From Flavobacteriales bacterium (GTDB lineage Bacteria; Bacteroidota; Bacteroidia; Flavobacteriales_D; Sanyastnellaceae): a stretch of 37,233 bases of DNA. This document shows, piece after piece, positions 8,082 to 16,281 of the stretch (position 1 is its first letter; each line of letters opens with the position of its first letter). The notes below the pieces were generated by a model, which saw only the letters and a list, made by a program, of their open reading frames with translations, did no database searches and had not been told where the DNA came from. A program made the translations under genes and the position numbers. The stretch covers positions 1-37,233 of the forward strand of contig CANKYR010000010.1 in assembly GCA_947488195.1 (NCBI GenBank). The letters are read 5' to 3'.

Positions 8082-9058
8082 TGCGCATACGTCCAAGAAG
8101 AAATAGAGCAAACTCCTCTGTTCGAGGAATGGTTCGCGAAACAAGAATTTCGCTCGAACAATTGGTGTATCCGTTGTTTCTGTTGGAAGACAAACAGGCT
8201 ATACAGCCCATTCTAAGTATGCCCGGAATTTCCAGATTTGGTTTGGAAAAATTAATGGTTGAAGTGGACGAGTGCATGAATGCAGGTGTGACTAATTTCA
8301 TTTTATTTCCTGCAGTTGATGAGAAGCACAAAGACAAGTACGCTAGCTATTCTTTGGATGCTTCAAACTTTTATTTGACTGCAATTCGTGAATTAAAGAA
8401 GCGTTTTCCTGAAGCGATATTTATTTCAGATGTCGCCATGGATCCATACAGCTCAGATGGACACGACGGATTGGTCATTGACAATCAAATTGTAAATGAT
8501 GAGACATTGCCCATTCTTTCTGCAATGGCTGTTGCGCAGGCTGAAGCTGGATTCGATATCATTGGCCCGAGCGATATGATGGATGGACGTGTGGGTGAAA
8601 TTCGTGATGCTCTGGACAATCAGGGTTTTTTGAATGTGGGCATTATGTCTTACACCGCGAAATACGCAAGCGCGTTCTACGGTCCGTTCAGAGAGGCTTT
8701 GGATAGCGCGCCGAAAAGTGGCGATAAGAAAACGTATCAAATGGATTATGCAAATCGTAAAGAAGCTTTGCGTGAAGCGGATTTAGATGAAGAAGAAGGG
8801 GCAGATTATTTAATGGTGAAACCGGCGTTGTGTTATTTAGATGTGATTCGTGATTTGAGTAATTATTCTTCCTTGCCTATAGCTGCTTATAATGTGAGTG
8901 GTGAATACGCCATGTTGAAAGCGGCTGCGGAAAGAGGTTGGATAGATTACAACAAGGCCATGCCTGAAATGCTTACGAGCATTGCCCGCGCTGGAGCTAG
9001 TGTTATTCTAACTTATTTCGCCAAAGAATATGCTCAAAAATTTCATTCTAAGTTTTAG
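8081..9058 (+). CDS. hemB: delta-aminolevulinic acid dehydratase (porphobilinogen synthase)
   Basis: The enzyme condenses two 5-aminolevulinate molecules to porphobilinogen in tetrapyrrole (haem) synthesis in the cytosol. The Schiff-base lysines are K194 (SYTAKYAS) and K247 (LMVKPAL). The metal-site region DVAMDPYSSDGHDG (117-130) lacks the cysteine triad of zinc enzymes and has aspartates instead, so it belongs to the non-zinc, Mg2+-type class. The early RPRRNR and VYPLFLLE segments and the C-terminal SIARAGASVILTYFAKE are typical, and the 325-residue length is normal. The ATG overlaps the lipoprotein stop by one base, and the 3' end overlaps the next gene by 29 bases, so it lies within a tightly packed run. 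Confidence 0.96.
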   Translation: MRIRPRRNRANSSVRGMVRETRISLEQLVYPLFLLEDKQAIQPILSMPGISRFGLEKLMVEVDECMNAGVTNFILFPAVDEKHKDKYASYSLDASNFYLTAIRELKKRFPEAIFISDVAMDPYSSDGHDGLVIDNQIVNDETLPILSAMAVAQAEAGFDIIGPSDMMDGRVGEIRDALDNQGFLNVGIMSYTAKYASAFYGPFREALDSAPKSGDKKTYQMDYANRKEALREADLDEEEGADYLMVKPALCYLDVIRDLSNYSSLPIAAYNVSGEYAMLKAAAERGWIDYNKAMPEMLTSIARAGASVILTYFAKEYAQKFHSKF

Positions 9059-10334
9059 TTGTTTTGTTGTTCTATGTGCGAATGCACAAAGTGATTACAA
9101 GAATGTAGAACTCGTTTCAGGAAAGGGAAGGTTTTCTTCCTTCGATCCCTGTGAACCAAGCATTGCCATAGACCCTACCAATCCGAAGAGAATGGTGGCC
9201 GGATCAATCTTGGACAATGTCTATAAAAGTGTTGATGGGGGAATTACTTGGGATCACGATGTGATGAAATCTTCGCATGGCGTTTATGGCGATCCGACCA
9301 TTGTTGCATCACCACAAGGAGATTTTTATTTTCTTCATTTAGGAGATCCAGAAAATAGAGGTTGGAGTAGCGAGCGATTGCTCGAGTCTATTGTTATTCA
9401 GCAATTGCAAGAAAAGAAATTTTTGTGCAAGAAGAATTGTTGGACCGATGGAATAGCCATAGGTAAGAACGCGCCGAAAGATCAAGATAAACAATGGGCA
9501 ACCACATCGAAAGATGGAAGTGAGATTTATGTAACGTGGACGGAATTTGATAAATACGAAAGCACAGAACCGAATGATCATTCGAGAATTCTTTTTTCAA
9601 AAGGAAAAAAAGGCGAGGCTCGTTTTTCAAATCCTGTTACTATAAGTGATGTTGAAGGTGGATGTTTAGACGATGACAACACTGTGGAAGGAGCCGTTCC
9701 TGCCGCAGGATTGAACAATGAAGTGTATGTGGCTTGGTCGCACCGCGAGTCTATTTATTTCAATAAATCGTTAGATGGCGGAACAACATGGATGCCGAAA
9801 TCGAAAGTGGTAATGGCTATTCCAGGTGGTTGGAATCAAGAAATTCCAGGCGTTTATCGCGCTAACGGTATGCCTATTCTTTTGAGCGATCTAAGTCAAG
9901 GCCCGAACAGAGGAAATCTCTATTTGTGTTGGAGCGATGAGCGCAATGGCGATGTGGATGTTTTTGTTTCTTCGTCTTCTGATGGAGGAGAAAATTGGAC
10001 AGAAGCGATTCGCGTGAATAATGATGATACAGATGCACATCAGTTTTTTCCTTGGATGACGGTAGATGTGGTTACGGGAAATTTATATGCTGTGTTTTAC
10101 GACAGAAGAAATTATTCGGATTACAACACCGATGTTTATTTGGCGTCTTCAAACGATGGAGGTAAAACGTGGACCAATGAACGCATCAGCGAGAAACCCT
10201 TCGAGTCGAACGCAAGTGTATTTCTTGGAGATTACAACAATATCTCTGCGGTGAATGGTGTGGTTCGCCCCATTTGGACGCGCATTGACAACTGGAGTAA
10301 AACTTCAGTTTGGATTGCGTTGATTCAGAAATAA
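9030..10334 (+). CDS. secreted BNR/Asp-box repeat (sialidase-fold) protein
   Basis: A signal peptide (about residues 1-19, ending CANA) is followed by a beta-propeller-like protein. Four Asp-box motifs are visible: SVDGGITW (67-74), SLDGGTTW (247-254), SSDGGENW (316-323) and SNDGGKTW (374-381). Such repeats occur in sialidases, exo-glycosidases and many non-enzymatic propellers. I do not see a clear arginine triad or other sialidase catalytic set, so enzymatic activity is not claimed. No type IX sorting domain is present at the C-terminus, so a periplasmic or outer-surface location is open. The start overlaps the last 29 bases of hemB in another frame; that overlap encodes the beginning of the signal peptide. 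It is the last gene of the run and converges on asnS. Confidence 0.8.
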   Translation: MLKNFILSFSCFVVLCANAQSDYKNVELVSGKGRFSSFDPCEPSIAIDPTNPKRMVAGSILDNVYKSVDGGITWDHDVMKSSHGVYGDPTIVASPQGDFYFLHLGDPENRGWSSERLLESIVIQQLQEKKFLCKKNCWTDGIAIGKNAPKDQDKQWATTSKDGSEIYVTWTEFDKYESTEPNDHSRILFSKGKKGEARFSNPVTISDVEGGCLDDDNTVEGAVPAAGLNNEVYVAWSHRESIYFNKSLDGGTTWMPKSKVVMAIPGGWNQEIPGVYRANGMPILLSDLSQGPNRGNLYLCWSDERNGDVDVFVSSSSDGGENWTEAIRVNNDDTDAHQFFPWMTVDVVTGNLYAVFYDRRNYSDYNTDVYLASSNDGGKTWTNERISEKPFESNASVFLGDYNNISAVNGVVRPIWTRIDNWSKTSVWIALIQK

Positions 10335-10343
10335 AAGTTCAAT

Positions 10344-11765
10344 TTAGAATTCTGCGTTCTTCGGTGTGCGAGGGAAAGGAATAACATCGCGAATGTTTGT
10401 CATTCCGGTTACATACATTACCAATCTTTCGAAGCCCAATCCGAATCCGGCGTGCTGGCACGTTCCGAATTTGCGTGTTTCCAAATACCACCACATACTT
10501 TCTTCCGGAATGTTGAACTGCTTGCATTTTTCAAGAAGCATGTCGTAGCGTTCTTCACGCTGACTTCCACCAATAATTTCACCAATACCAGGAACCAAAA
10601 TATCCATAGCAGCTACGGTTTTTTGGTCTTCATTCATACGCATATAAAATGCTTTAATGCCAGCAGGGTAGTTGGTTAGAATAACTGGTTTTTGGAAATG
10701 TTTTTCAACCAAAAATCTTTCATGCTCACTTTGAAGATCAATTCCCCATTCAATTGGGTATTTGAATTTCTTCTTTTTGTAGTGACTTGAATTCAAGAGA
10801 ATGTCAATGGCTTCAGTGTAGGTGATGCGCTCGAAGGTGTTGTTTGCAACGAATTCCAAACGCTCGATAAGTGGTGCGGTTTGACGCTCCTCTGTTGGCT
10901 TCTGTTTGTCTTCGGTTGCTTCGCGTTCTTGAAGGAAAAGCAAATCTTCTTTTCCGTTTTCCAAAACGTAGCGAATGCAATACTTCAAAAAGTCTTCTGC
11001 TAAATCTGCGTTAGCAGCCAAGTCGTTGAATGCAACTTCAGGTTCAATCATCCAGAACTCTGCAAGGTGTCTGCTGGTGTTGCTGTTTTCTGCACGGAAC
11101 GTTGGTCCGAACGTGTAAACTTTTCCAAGTGCAAGCGCAGCTAATTCTGCTTCAAGCTGTCCGCTTACGGTAAGATGTGTGTGCTTTCCGAAAAAGTCTT
11201 CTCCGAAATCTATTGTCCCGTCTTCCTTGCGTGGTGGCTTTTCTAAGTCGAAGTTGGAAACCGTAAACATTTCTCCAGCGCCTTCCGCATCGCTTCCAGT
11301 GATGATTGGAGCGTGAATGTTCACGAATCCGTTTTGATTGAAATAACTGTGTATTGCGAAAGACAATTGATGACGAAGTCTGAACACCGCGCTGAATGTT
11401 GATGTTCTGAAACGAAGGTGAGCTTTTTCACGAAGGAATTCCAATGAATGTTTTTTCATTTGAATGGGAAATTCCATCGGATTGCTTTCGCCCAAAATTT
11501 CAACTTTCGAGGCGGTAAGTTCTATCGCTTGTCCTTTTCCTAAACTTTCTGTAAGCGTTCCATGAACGGAAATGCAAGCACCTGTGTGAACGCGCTTGCT
11601 GTCTTCATCCGAAAGAGAGTCTGCATTTACAACGACTTGCAAATTCGAAATGCAAGACCCGTCGTTTAACGCAATGAATTGCTCGTTGCGAAAGGTACGC
11701 ACCCAGCCGTTGAGTTGAATGGTTGTTCCTATTGGAAGAGAAGAAATTATTTCTTTGATGTTCAT
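10344..11765 (-). CDS. asnS: asparaginyl-tRNA synthetase
   Basis: This class IIb aminoacyl-tRNA synthetase charges tRNA-Asn with asparagine. The N-terminal OB-fold anticodon-binding domain (about 1-110, GWVRTFRNEQFIALNDGS) is followed by the class II catalytic core: motif 2 region FRAENSNTSRHLAEFWMIEPE and motif 3 GFGLGFERLVMYVTG near the C-terminus. AsnRS rather than AspRS is indicated by RAENSNTSRHLAEFWM and the overall architecture. The 473-residue length is normal. The ATG at 11765 is chosen: it gives MNIKEIISSLP, whereas extending upstream would run into the ABC gene and has no conserved sequence. A -7 element lies 17 nt upstream, so it has its own promoter. Confidence 0.96.
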   Translation of the reverse strand: MNIKEIISSLPIGTTIQLNGWVRTFRNEQFIALNDGSCISNLQVVVNADSLSDEDSKRVHTGACISVHGTLTESLGKGQAIELTASKVEILGESNPMEFPIQMKKHSLEFLREKAHLRFRTSTFSAVFRLRHQLSFAIHSYFNQNGFVNIHAPIITGSDAEGAGEMFTVSNFDLEKPPRKEDGTIDFGEDFFGKHTHLTVSGQLEAELAALALGKVYTFGPTFRAENSNTSRHLAEFWMIEPEVAFNDLAANADLAEDFLKYCIRYVLENGKEDLLFLQEREATEDKQKPTEERQTAPLIERLEFVANNTFERITYTEAIDILLNSSHYKKKKFKYPIEWGIDLQSEHERFLVEKHFQKPVILTNYPAGIKAFYMRMNEDQKTVAAMDILVPGIGEIIGGSQREERYDMLLEKCKQFNIPEESMWWYLETRKFGTCQHAGFGLGFERLVMYVTGMTNIRDVIPFPRTPKNAEF

Positions 11766-11782
11766 GGTGAAAAAATGAGTGG

Positions 11783-11790
11783 CAAATATA
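11783..11790 (-). promoter_or_regulatory. -7 promoter element TATATTTG for asnS
   Basis: Read on the minus strand this is an exact TAnnTTTG match in the 37-base gap between the ABC gene stop and the asnS start. It ends 17 nt before the ATG, which supports that start and implies independent transcription of asnS. Confidence 0.5.
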
Positions 11791-11802
11791 CGCCACGATA
11801 GG

Positions 11803-12489
11803 TTATACTTGAGCTTGGTCGCTTTCAACAATTCCGTCGCGCATCCGAACCACGCGTTTCGCGTGAAGGGCAATTTCTTCTTCGTGCGTTACCAAGACAA
11901 TGGTGTTCCCTGCTTGGTGAATGATGTCTAACAACTGCATAATCTCTTCGCTGGTCTTCGAGTCTAAGTTACCTGTGGGTTCATCGGCTAAGATTATGGA
12001 AGGGTGATTCACCAGCGCTCTTGCTACGGCAACACGCTGACGCTGTCCGCCTGAGAGTTCGTTGGGCCTGTGTGTGATGCGGTTACCGAGCCCTACTTGT
12101 TCTAAAACTTCTTTAGCCTTCTTCAATCGCTCGGCTTCAGGTATGCCCGCATACACAAGGGGCAACGCCACGTTTTGGAGGGCAGTTAGCCTTGGAAGTA
12201 GGTTAAATGTTTGAAAGACAAAACCAATTTCTTTGTTTCGAATGGCTGCCAATTCGCTGTCTGAAAGTTGAGCCACATTGGGACCGTTCAGAAAATATTC
12301 TCCGGAAGTGGGAGTATCTAAACACCCGATAATATTCATGAGCGTTGACTTGCCGGACCCTGAAGGACCCATTAAAGCTACGTACTCGTTTTTTTGAATG
12401 GTTAAGTTTATTCCGTTGAGGGCGCGCACGGTTTCTTCACCAATGGTATAGAAACGGGTAAGGTTTTCAATGCGTATGACTTCGTGCAT
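11803..12489 (-). CDS. ABC transporter ATP-binding protein, LolD/MacB-like
   Basis: The 228-residue protein is a stand-alone nucleotide-binding domain: Walker A GPSGSGKS (41-48), Q-loop [10 protein letters not shown] (90-99), signature LSGGQRQR (145-152), Walker [13 protein letters not shown] (165-176) and switch histidine in LVTHEEE. The early Asp/Glu-rich NPTSGEYF-type loop and the PTGNLD run place it in the MacB/LolD/FtsE group, which drives lipoprotein release or mechanotransmission across the envelope rather than nutrient import. No permease gene is adjacent, as is common for LolD in this phylum. Lipoprotein release is a reasonable guess, but MacB-like efflux cannot be excluded. A perfect -7 element sits 4 nt before the ATG. 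Confidence 0.88.
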   Translation of the reverse strand: MHEVIRIENLTRFYTIGEETVRALNGINLTIQKNEYVALMGPSGSGKSTLMNIIGCLDTPTSGEYFLNGPNVAQLSDSELAAIRNKEIGFVFQTFNLLPRLTALQNVALPLVYAGIPEAERLKKAKEVLEQVGLGNRITHRPNELSGGQRQRVAVARALVNHPSIILADEPTGNLDSKTSEEIMQLLDIIHQAGNTIVLVTHEEEIALHAKRVVRMRDGIVESDQAQV

Positions 12490-12493
12490 GGGG

Positions 12494-12501
12494 CAAAACT
12501 A
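12494..12501 (-). promoter_or_regulatory. -7 promoter element TAGTTTTG, 4 nt before the ABC gene ATG
   Basis: On the minus strand the order is TAGTTTTG, CCCC, ATG. The spacing places the transcript start at about the start codon, predicting a leaderless mRNA. It stands back to back with the plus-strand element at 12514-12521, 12 bases away. Confidence 0.55.
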
Positions 12502-12513
12502 ACGAGGATTTGT

Positions 12514-12521
12514 TATATTTG
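12514..12521 (+). promoter_or_regulatory. -7 promoter element TATATTTG for the choice-of-anchor L gene
   Basis: This exact TAnnTTTG match lies 66 nt before the ATG at 12588, giving a leader of roughly 60 nt. Its -33 region would fall over the start of the divergent ABC gene, so the two promoters overlap. Confidence 0.45.
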
Positions 12522-12587
12522 AAGAATAAACCTACCGGGGCAACTTTACCATGGCTAATGTTGTCTTTTTGACAGAAATCTTTTTGA

Positions 12588-14762
12588 ATGAAAAAAATAC
12601 TATTCTTTTTTGCGATTGTTGCTGCTCAATCTCTGAATGCGCAGATTGCTGTTACTTATGTTACCGCGGATCAAGCAGTTCAGTCGTTGTTAGGGCCGGG
12701 TGTAACATACTCAAATGCTGCGTTCAACGGCTTGCCAACACAACTGGGGCAAATGACAGGCAATACAGATCCTAATTTTCAAATTACTGAAGGGATTGTC
12801 ATCGGATGTTCAGACGCCCAGGAAGTAGTTCCTAATTTTTTTGGGACATTTATTACCCCGAATAATACGGGGATTTATATTTTACCAGGAGCAAGCGGTT
12901 CTGGTTATACAACAGGAACAAATATCCCGGTAATTGGAGGTAGTGGAACAGGTATGATTTTGTCAATAACAGCCAATGCTGGACCGGTCTCTTTTTTTAC
13001 AGTGACTAATTTCGGGACTGGATACATGAATGGGGATATTCTGACAATTAATCAAGTTGGTTCAGGATTGGACGCACAGCTTTTTTTGAATGATATTGAT
13101 TTGATTTATGTAGCTAATTCAGTTCCACCTTTGATTGGTCAAACTTTTTCTGTAAACTCTGTAAATAATATAGCCTCATTGGAGTTTGACTTCGTCGCAA
13201 CGGGGAATTTTTTGAATTTTAATTATATTTTCGGTTCTGATGAGTATTTAACGTATGTGAATTCGCAGTACAACGATGTCTTTGCCTTCTTTTTAAGCGG
13301 TCCTGGAATTGCAGGACCTTATGCTGGAGGAGCAGTGAATATTGCTGTTTTACCTGACACAACAGTACCAATTGTTGAACTTCCAATTACCATTAGTTCG
13401 GTGAACAATGTGTTGAATGCACCTTATTACATAGACAATGCTGCAGGAACGATTCCTATTAATTTAAATGGATTTACGGTTAAGCTAGCTGCTCAATACG
13501 ACTTGGAGTGCGGACAGACCTATCACATCCGACTGGCCATAGCCAATGGTTCGGACACTTCGTTGAAATCAGATGTCATTATTGAAGCAGGATCCTTTAG
13601 TACAGGAGCAAGCCTAATTGAATCAGTTGCTGTTGCCAATGCGGGAATAAGTCCAATCCCCGGATTTCCTGCAAACTCTATCCTTGAAGGAGACGGTTGC
13701 TACAACGGACAGTTTGTTATTACTCCTCCGCCTTGCTTGACTGAAAACGATACCATTCAATTGTTGTTCACGGGCACGGCTACAATAGACCAAGATTACA
13801 ACACCAATGGTGTAACTGAAATTATTTTGGTTCCTGGAGTTTCAGATACGTTGTTTGTGAATGGAATGATTGACAATGTTGTTGAAGGTTCTCAGACCGT
13901 GACTTTTGGCAATATAACTGCGGGTTACGAGACCATTGAAATTGGTTTTATTTTCTTTAATCCTACAACCCAGGCAATGGACACGGCAACAGCTTTCTTG
14001 AACATTGTAGATTATGTTCCAACTGAATTGGCTCCTATGACAGATATCCTTGATTTATGTCCGAGCGCAGTTGTTCCTGTAAATGCGACTCCGTTAATTT
14101 CAAATGGGGTTCCGAATTACACCTTCGATTGGCAAGATGCTTCGGGAGTATCCATTGGAACCAATCCAACTCAAGTGTTTGCGTTTGGAAGTGCTGGGAA
14201 TTATGAATTAACGGTTACGGATTATTGTGGGAATTCAGACTCCTCTTTATTTATAATTACGGAACCGCCTGCCATTGCATTCGCTGGTGCACAAGATTTG
14301 TGCACGGGAATTGATTCGGAAGTTTTAGTTTCGGGCGGTCTAGAACCCTATGTTTATGCGGCATCTACACCTACAGCATTTTTTGTTAATGCGATCACCA
14401 ATTCAGTCTTCGGTACTGCAGGAGGAAACTACGACATGACTGTAACAGATGCATGCAATCAGTCTGCTGTTATTCCATTTATATTTACAGTATGTGACAC
14501 CGAAGAACCGAATATTCTTTTAATTAATGCTGATACTTACGACAATGAAAGTTTCATCATTAAGGGATTGGAGAGCTTTCCAAATAGCCAGTTAAGAATT
14601 TTCAATCGTTGGGGAGGATTGATTTATGAATCATTGAATTACAGCAATCTTACACCATGGGATGCAACAGATGCTGAAGACGGCGTTTACTTCTGGATTT
14701 TCAATCGCTCAGACGGAGTTAGCAGAGAAGGTTATGTGCATGTCATGCACAAGAAGCCGTAA
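12588..14762 (+). CDS. type IX-secreted choice-of-anchor L protein with gliding-motility-type C-terminal domain
   Basis: The 724-residue protein has a signal peptide (about 1-18, ending LNA). A choice-of-anchor L domain follows: VTYSNAAFNG (39-48), QLGQMTG, EGIVIG, then LEFDFVATG (198-206), FNYIFGSDEY (211-220), YNDVFAFFLSGPGI. This domain is split by a ~70-residue glycine-rich insert (about 96-168). SprB/PKD-like beta segments follow (about 485-640), then a C-terminal gliding-motility-associated sorting domain (about 645-724: RIFNRWGGLIYES, WDATDAEDGVYFWIF, REGYVHVMHKKP), typical of type B cargo of the type IX secretion system. It is predicted to be exported to or beyond the cell surface, probably as an adhesin-like protein. 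An intrinsic terminator lies just after the stop, inside gpmI. Confidence 0.88.
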   Translation: MKKILFFFAIVAAQSLNAQIAVTYVTADQAVQSLLGPGVTYSNAAFNGLPTQLGQMTGNTDPNFQITEGIVIGCSDAQEVVPNFFGTFITPNNTGIYILPGASGSGYTTGTNIPVIGGSGTGMILSITANAGPVSFFTVTNFGTGYMNGDILTINQVGSGLDAQLFLNDIDLIYVANSVPPLIGQTFSVNSVNNIASLEFDFVATGNFLNFNYIFGSDEYLTYVNSQYNDVFAFFLSGPGIAGPYAGGAVNIAVLPDTTVPIVELPITISSVNNVLNAPYYIDNAAGTIPINLNGFTVKLAAQYDLECGQTYHIRLAIANGSDTSLKSDVIIEAGSFSTGASLIESVAVANAGISPIPGFPANSILEGDGCYNGQFVITPPPCLTENDTIQLLFTGTATIDQDYNTNGVTEIILVPGVSDTLFVNGMIDNVVEGSQTVTFGNITAGYETIEIGFIFFNPTTQAMDTATAFLNIVDYVPTELAPMTDILDLCPSAVVPVNATPLISNGVPNYTFDWQDASGVSIGTNPTQVFAFGSAGNYELTVTDYCGNSDSSLFIITEPPAIAFAGAQDLCTGIDSEVLVSGGLEPYVYAASTPTAFFVNAITNSVFGTAGGNYDMTVTDACNQSAVIPFIFTVCDTEEPNILLINADTYDNESFIIKGLESFPNSQLRIFNRWGGLIYESLNYSNLTPWDATDAEDGVYFWIFNRSDGVSREGYVHVMHKKP

Positions 14763-14775
14763 GCGAAATTAAGAA

Positions 14776-16281
14776 TTAGATAAGAGAAACCCCAGACATT
14801 GTTTGGGGTTTTTCTATTCCCAAAAGTGAGAGGACGGTAGGTGCGACATCGGCTAATTTTCCGTCGTTCACTTTTGTGATTTCTTTGTCTACAATCCACA
14901 CGGGAACGGGGTTGGTTGTGTGTGCTGTATTCGGCGAGCCGTCTTCGTTTACGGCGCAATCTGCGTTGCCGTGATCGGCAATAACGATTAATGAATATCC
15001 CAATTGAATAGCTGTTTCAGCAACTTGCTTCAAGCAAGCATCTGTTGTTTCAATGGCTTTTACTATGGCTTGGTAAACGCCTGTGTGTCCGACCATATCC
15101 GGATTAGCGAAATTCAAACAGAAAAAATCAGGTGTTTTATCGTGAAGAAATTGAATGCAAGAGGAAGCAATTTCTTTCGCGCTCATTTCGGGTTGAAGGT
15201 CATAGGTTGCGACCTTGGGTGAAGGAACCATAAGTCTACTTTCACCTTCAAAAGGTTCTTCTCTTCCGCCATTAAAAAAGAAAGTGACGTGAGGATATTT
15301 TTCAGTTTCTGCAATGCGTAATTGCGTTTTGTTTGCGGAAGACAATGTTTCTCCAAGGGTGTGCATGAGGTTGTCTTTTTCGAAAAGAATATGCACGTTT
15401 TGAAACGAATCGTCGTAGCGTGTCATGGTCACGTAATACAACGGCATCTTCTTCATTCCAAATTCTGGAAAATCTTGTTGATGAAGTGCCAAGGTAATTT
15501 CACGACAACGGTCTGTTCTAAAGTTGAAACAAATAACCACGTCGTTTTCTTCAATGCCTTGATAGTTTCCTTCAATTTGAATAGGTTCAATAAACTCATC
15601 GGTAACGCCATTCACGTAAGATTGCGCAACGGCTAATGATGCTGAAGGACTTTTCTGGTGAGACCCGTTCACGAACAAGTCATACGCTTTCTTTACACGC
15701 TCCCAACGTTTGTCTCGGTCCATGGCGAAGTACCTTCCAACCACACTCGCAATTTTTGCTTGCTTGCCCTCCAAATGGGTTTCTAAATCTTCAATAAATC
15801 CTTCACCACTTTTCGGATCGCAGTCTCTTCCATCTGTAATCGCGTGAATGAACACTTTCGAAAGTTCTTGCTCCTCGCAAATATCGACAAGTGCTTTCAA
15901 ATGATTGATGTGCGAATGCACTCCTCCATCTGAAACCAACCCAATGAAGTGAACATTTTTATTTTCTTTTTTCGCATGCTGAAGGGCAGCTATGAGCACT
16001 TCATTTTTGTGCAACTCGTTGTTGCGAATGCTCAAATGAATTTTTACTAAATCCTGGTAAACAACTCTTCCGGCTCCAATATTCATGTGTCCCACTTCAC
16101 TGTTTCCCATCTGCCCTTCTGGAAGTCCAACGAATTCTCCGTCTGTGCGAAGTGTTGCATGGGCGGCTGTATTATTTAAGTGATGGGTGAATGGAGTTTG
16201 TGCACTTAGTATGGCGTTTGAATGATCATTCTTTCCAATGCCCCATCCGTCTAAAATTATAAGGCCAACTTTTTTTGTCAT
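14776..16281 (-). CDS. gpmI: 2,3-bisphosphoglycerate-independent phosphoglycerate mutase
   Basis: This enzyme interconverts 3- and 2-phosphoglycerate in glycolysis/gluconeogenesis using two Mn2+ ions and a phosphoserine. The alkaline-phosphatase-like core is clear: DGWG (11-14), the nucleophile S61 in GQMGNSEVGHMNIGAGR, DGRDCDP for substrate binding, IADHGNAD and AHTTNPVP for metal and substrate binding. The 501-residue length is normal. The ATG overlaps the stop of the upstream sensor kinase by four bases (ATGA), so the two are probably translated together. The last codons double as a terminator hairpin for the convergent gene. Confidence 0.96.
   Translation of the reverse strand: MTKKVGLIILDGWGIGKNDHSNAILSAQTPFTHHLNNTAAHATLRTDGEFVGLPEGQMGNSEVGHMNIGAGRVVYQDLVKIHLSIRNNELHKNEVLIAALQHAKKENKNVHFIGLVSDGGVHSHINHLKALVDICEEQELSKVFIHAITDGRDCDPKSGEGFIEDLETHLEGKQAKIASVVGRYFAMDRDKRWERVKKAYDLFVNGSHQKSPSASLAVAQSYVNGVTDEFIEPIQIEGNYQGIEENDVVICFNFRTDRCREITLALHQQDFPEFGMKKMPLYYVTMTRYDDSFQNVHILFEKDNLMHTLGETLSSANKTQLRIAETEKYPHVTFFFNGGREEPFEGESRLMVPSPKVATYDLQPEMSAKEIASSCIQFLHDKTPDFFCLNFANPDMVGHTGVYQAIVKAIETTDACLKQVAETAIQLGYSLIVIADHGNADCAVNEDGSPNTAHTTNPVPVWIVDKEITKVNDGKLADVAPTVLSLLGIEKPQTMSGVSLI
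14787..14813 (+). terminator. intrinsic terminator embedded in the 3' end of gpmI
   Basis: An 8-bp perfect stem, AAACCCCA (14787-14794) with TGGGGTTT (14804-14811) around a 9-nt loop, runs straight into a T-tract on the plus strand. It would end the transcript of the choice-of-anchor L gene 25 bases after its stop. It lies wholly inside the last codons of gpmI on the other strand. Confidence 0.7.

Noticed and set aside
9030-10334. True sialidase activity for the BNR protein
   Set aside because: Asp-boxes alone are shared by many non-enzymatic propellers, and I could not identify the arginine triad or other catalytic residues.
11766-11873. Longer N-terminus for asnS reaching into the ABC ATPase gene
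   Set aside because: It would overlap conserved codons of the ABC gene and the asnS promoter, and the extra residues do not resemble AsnRS.
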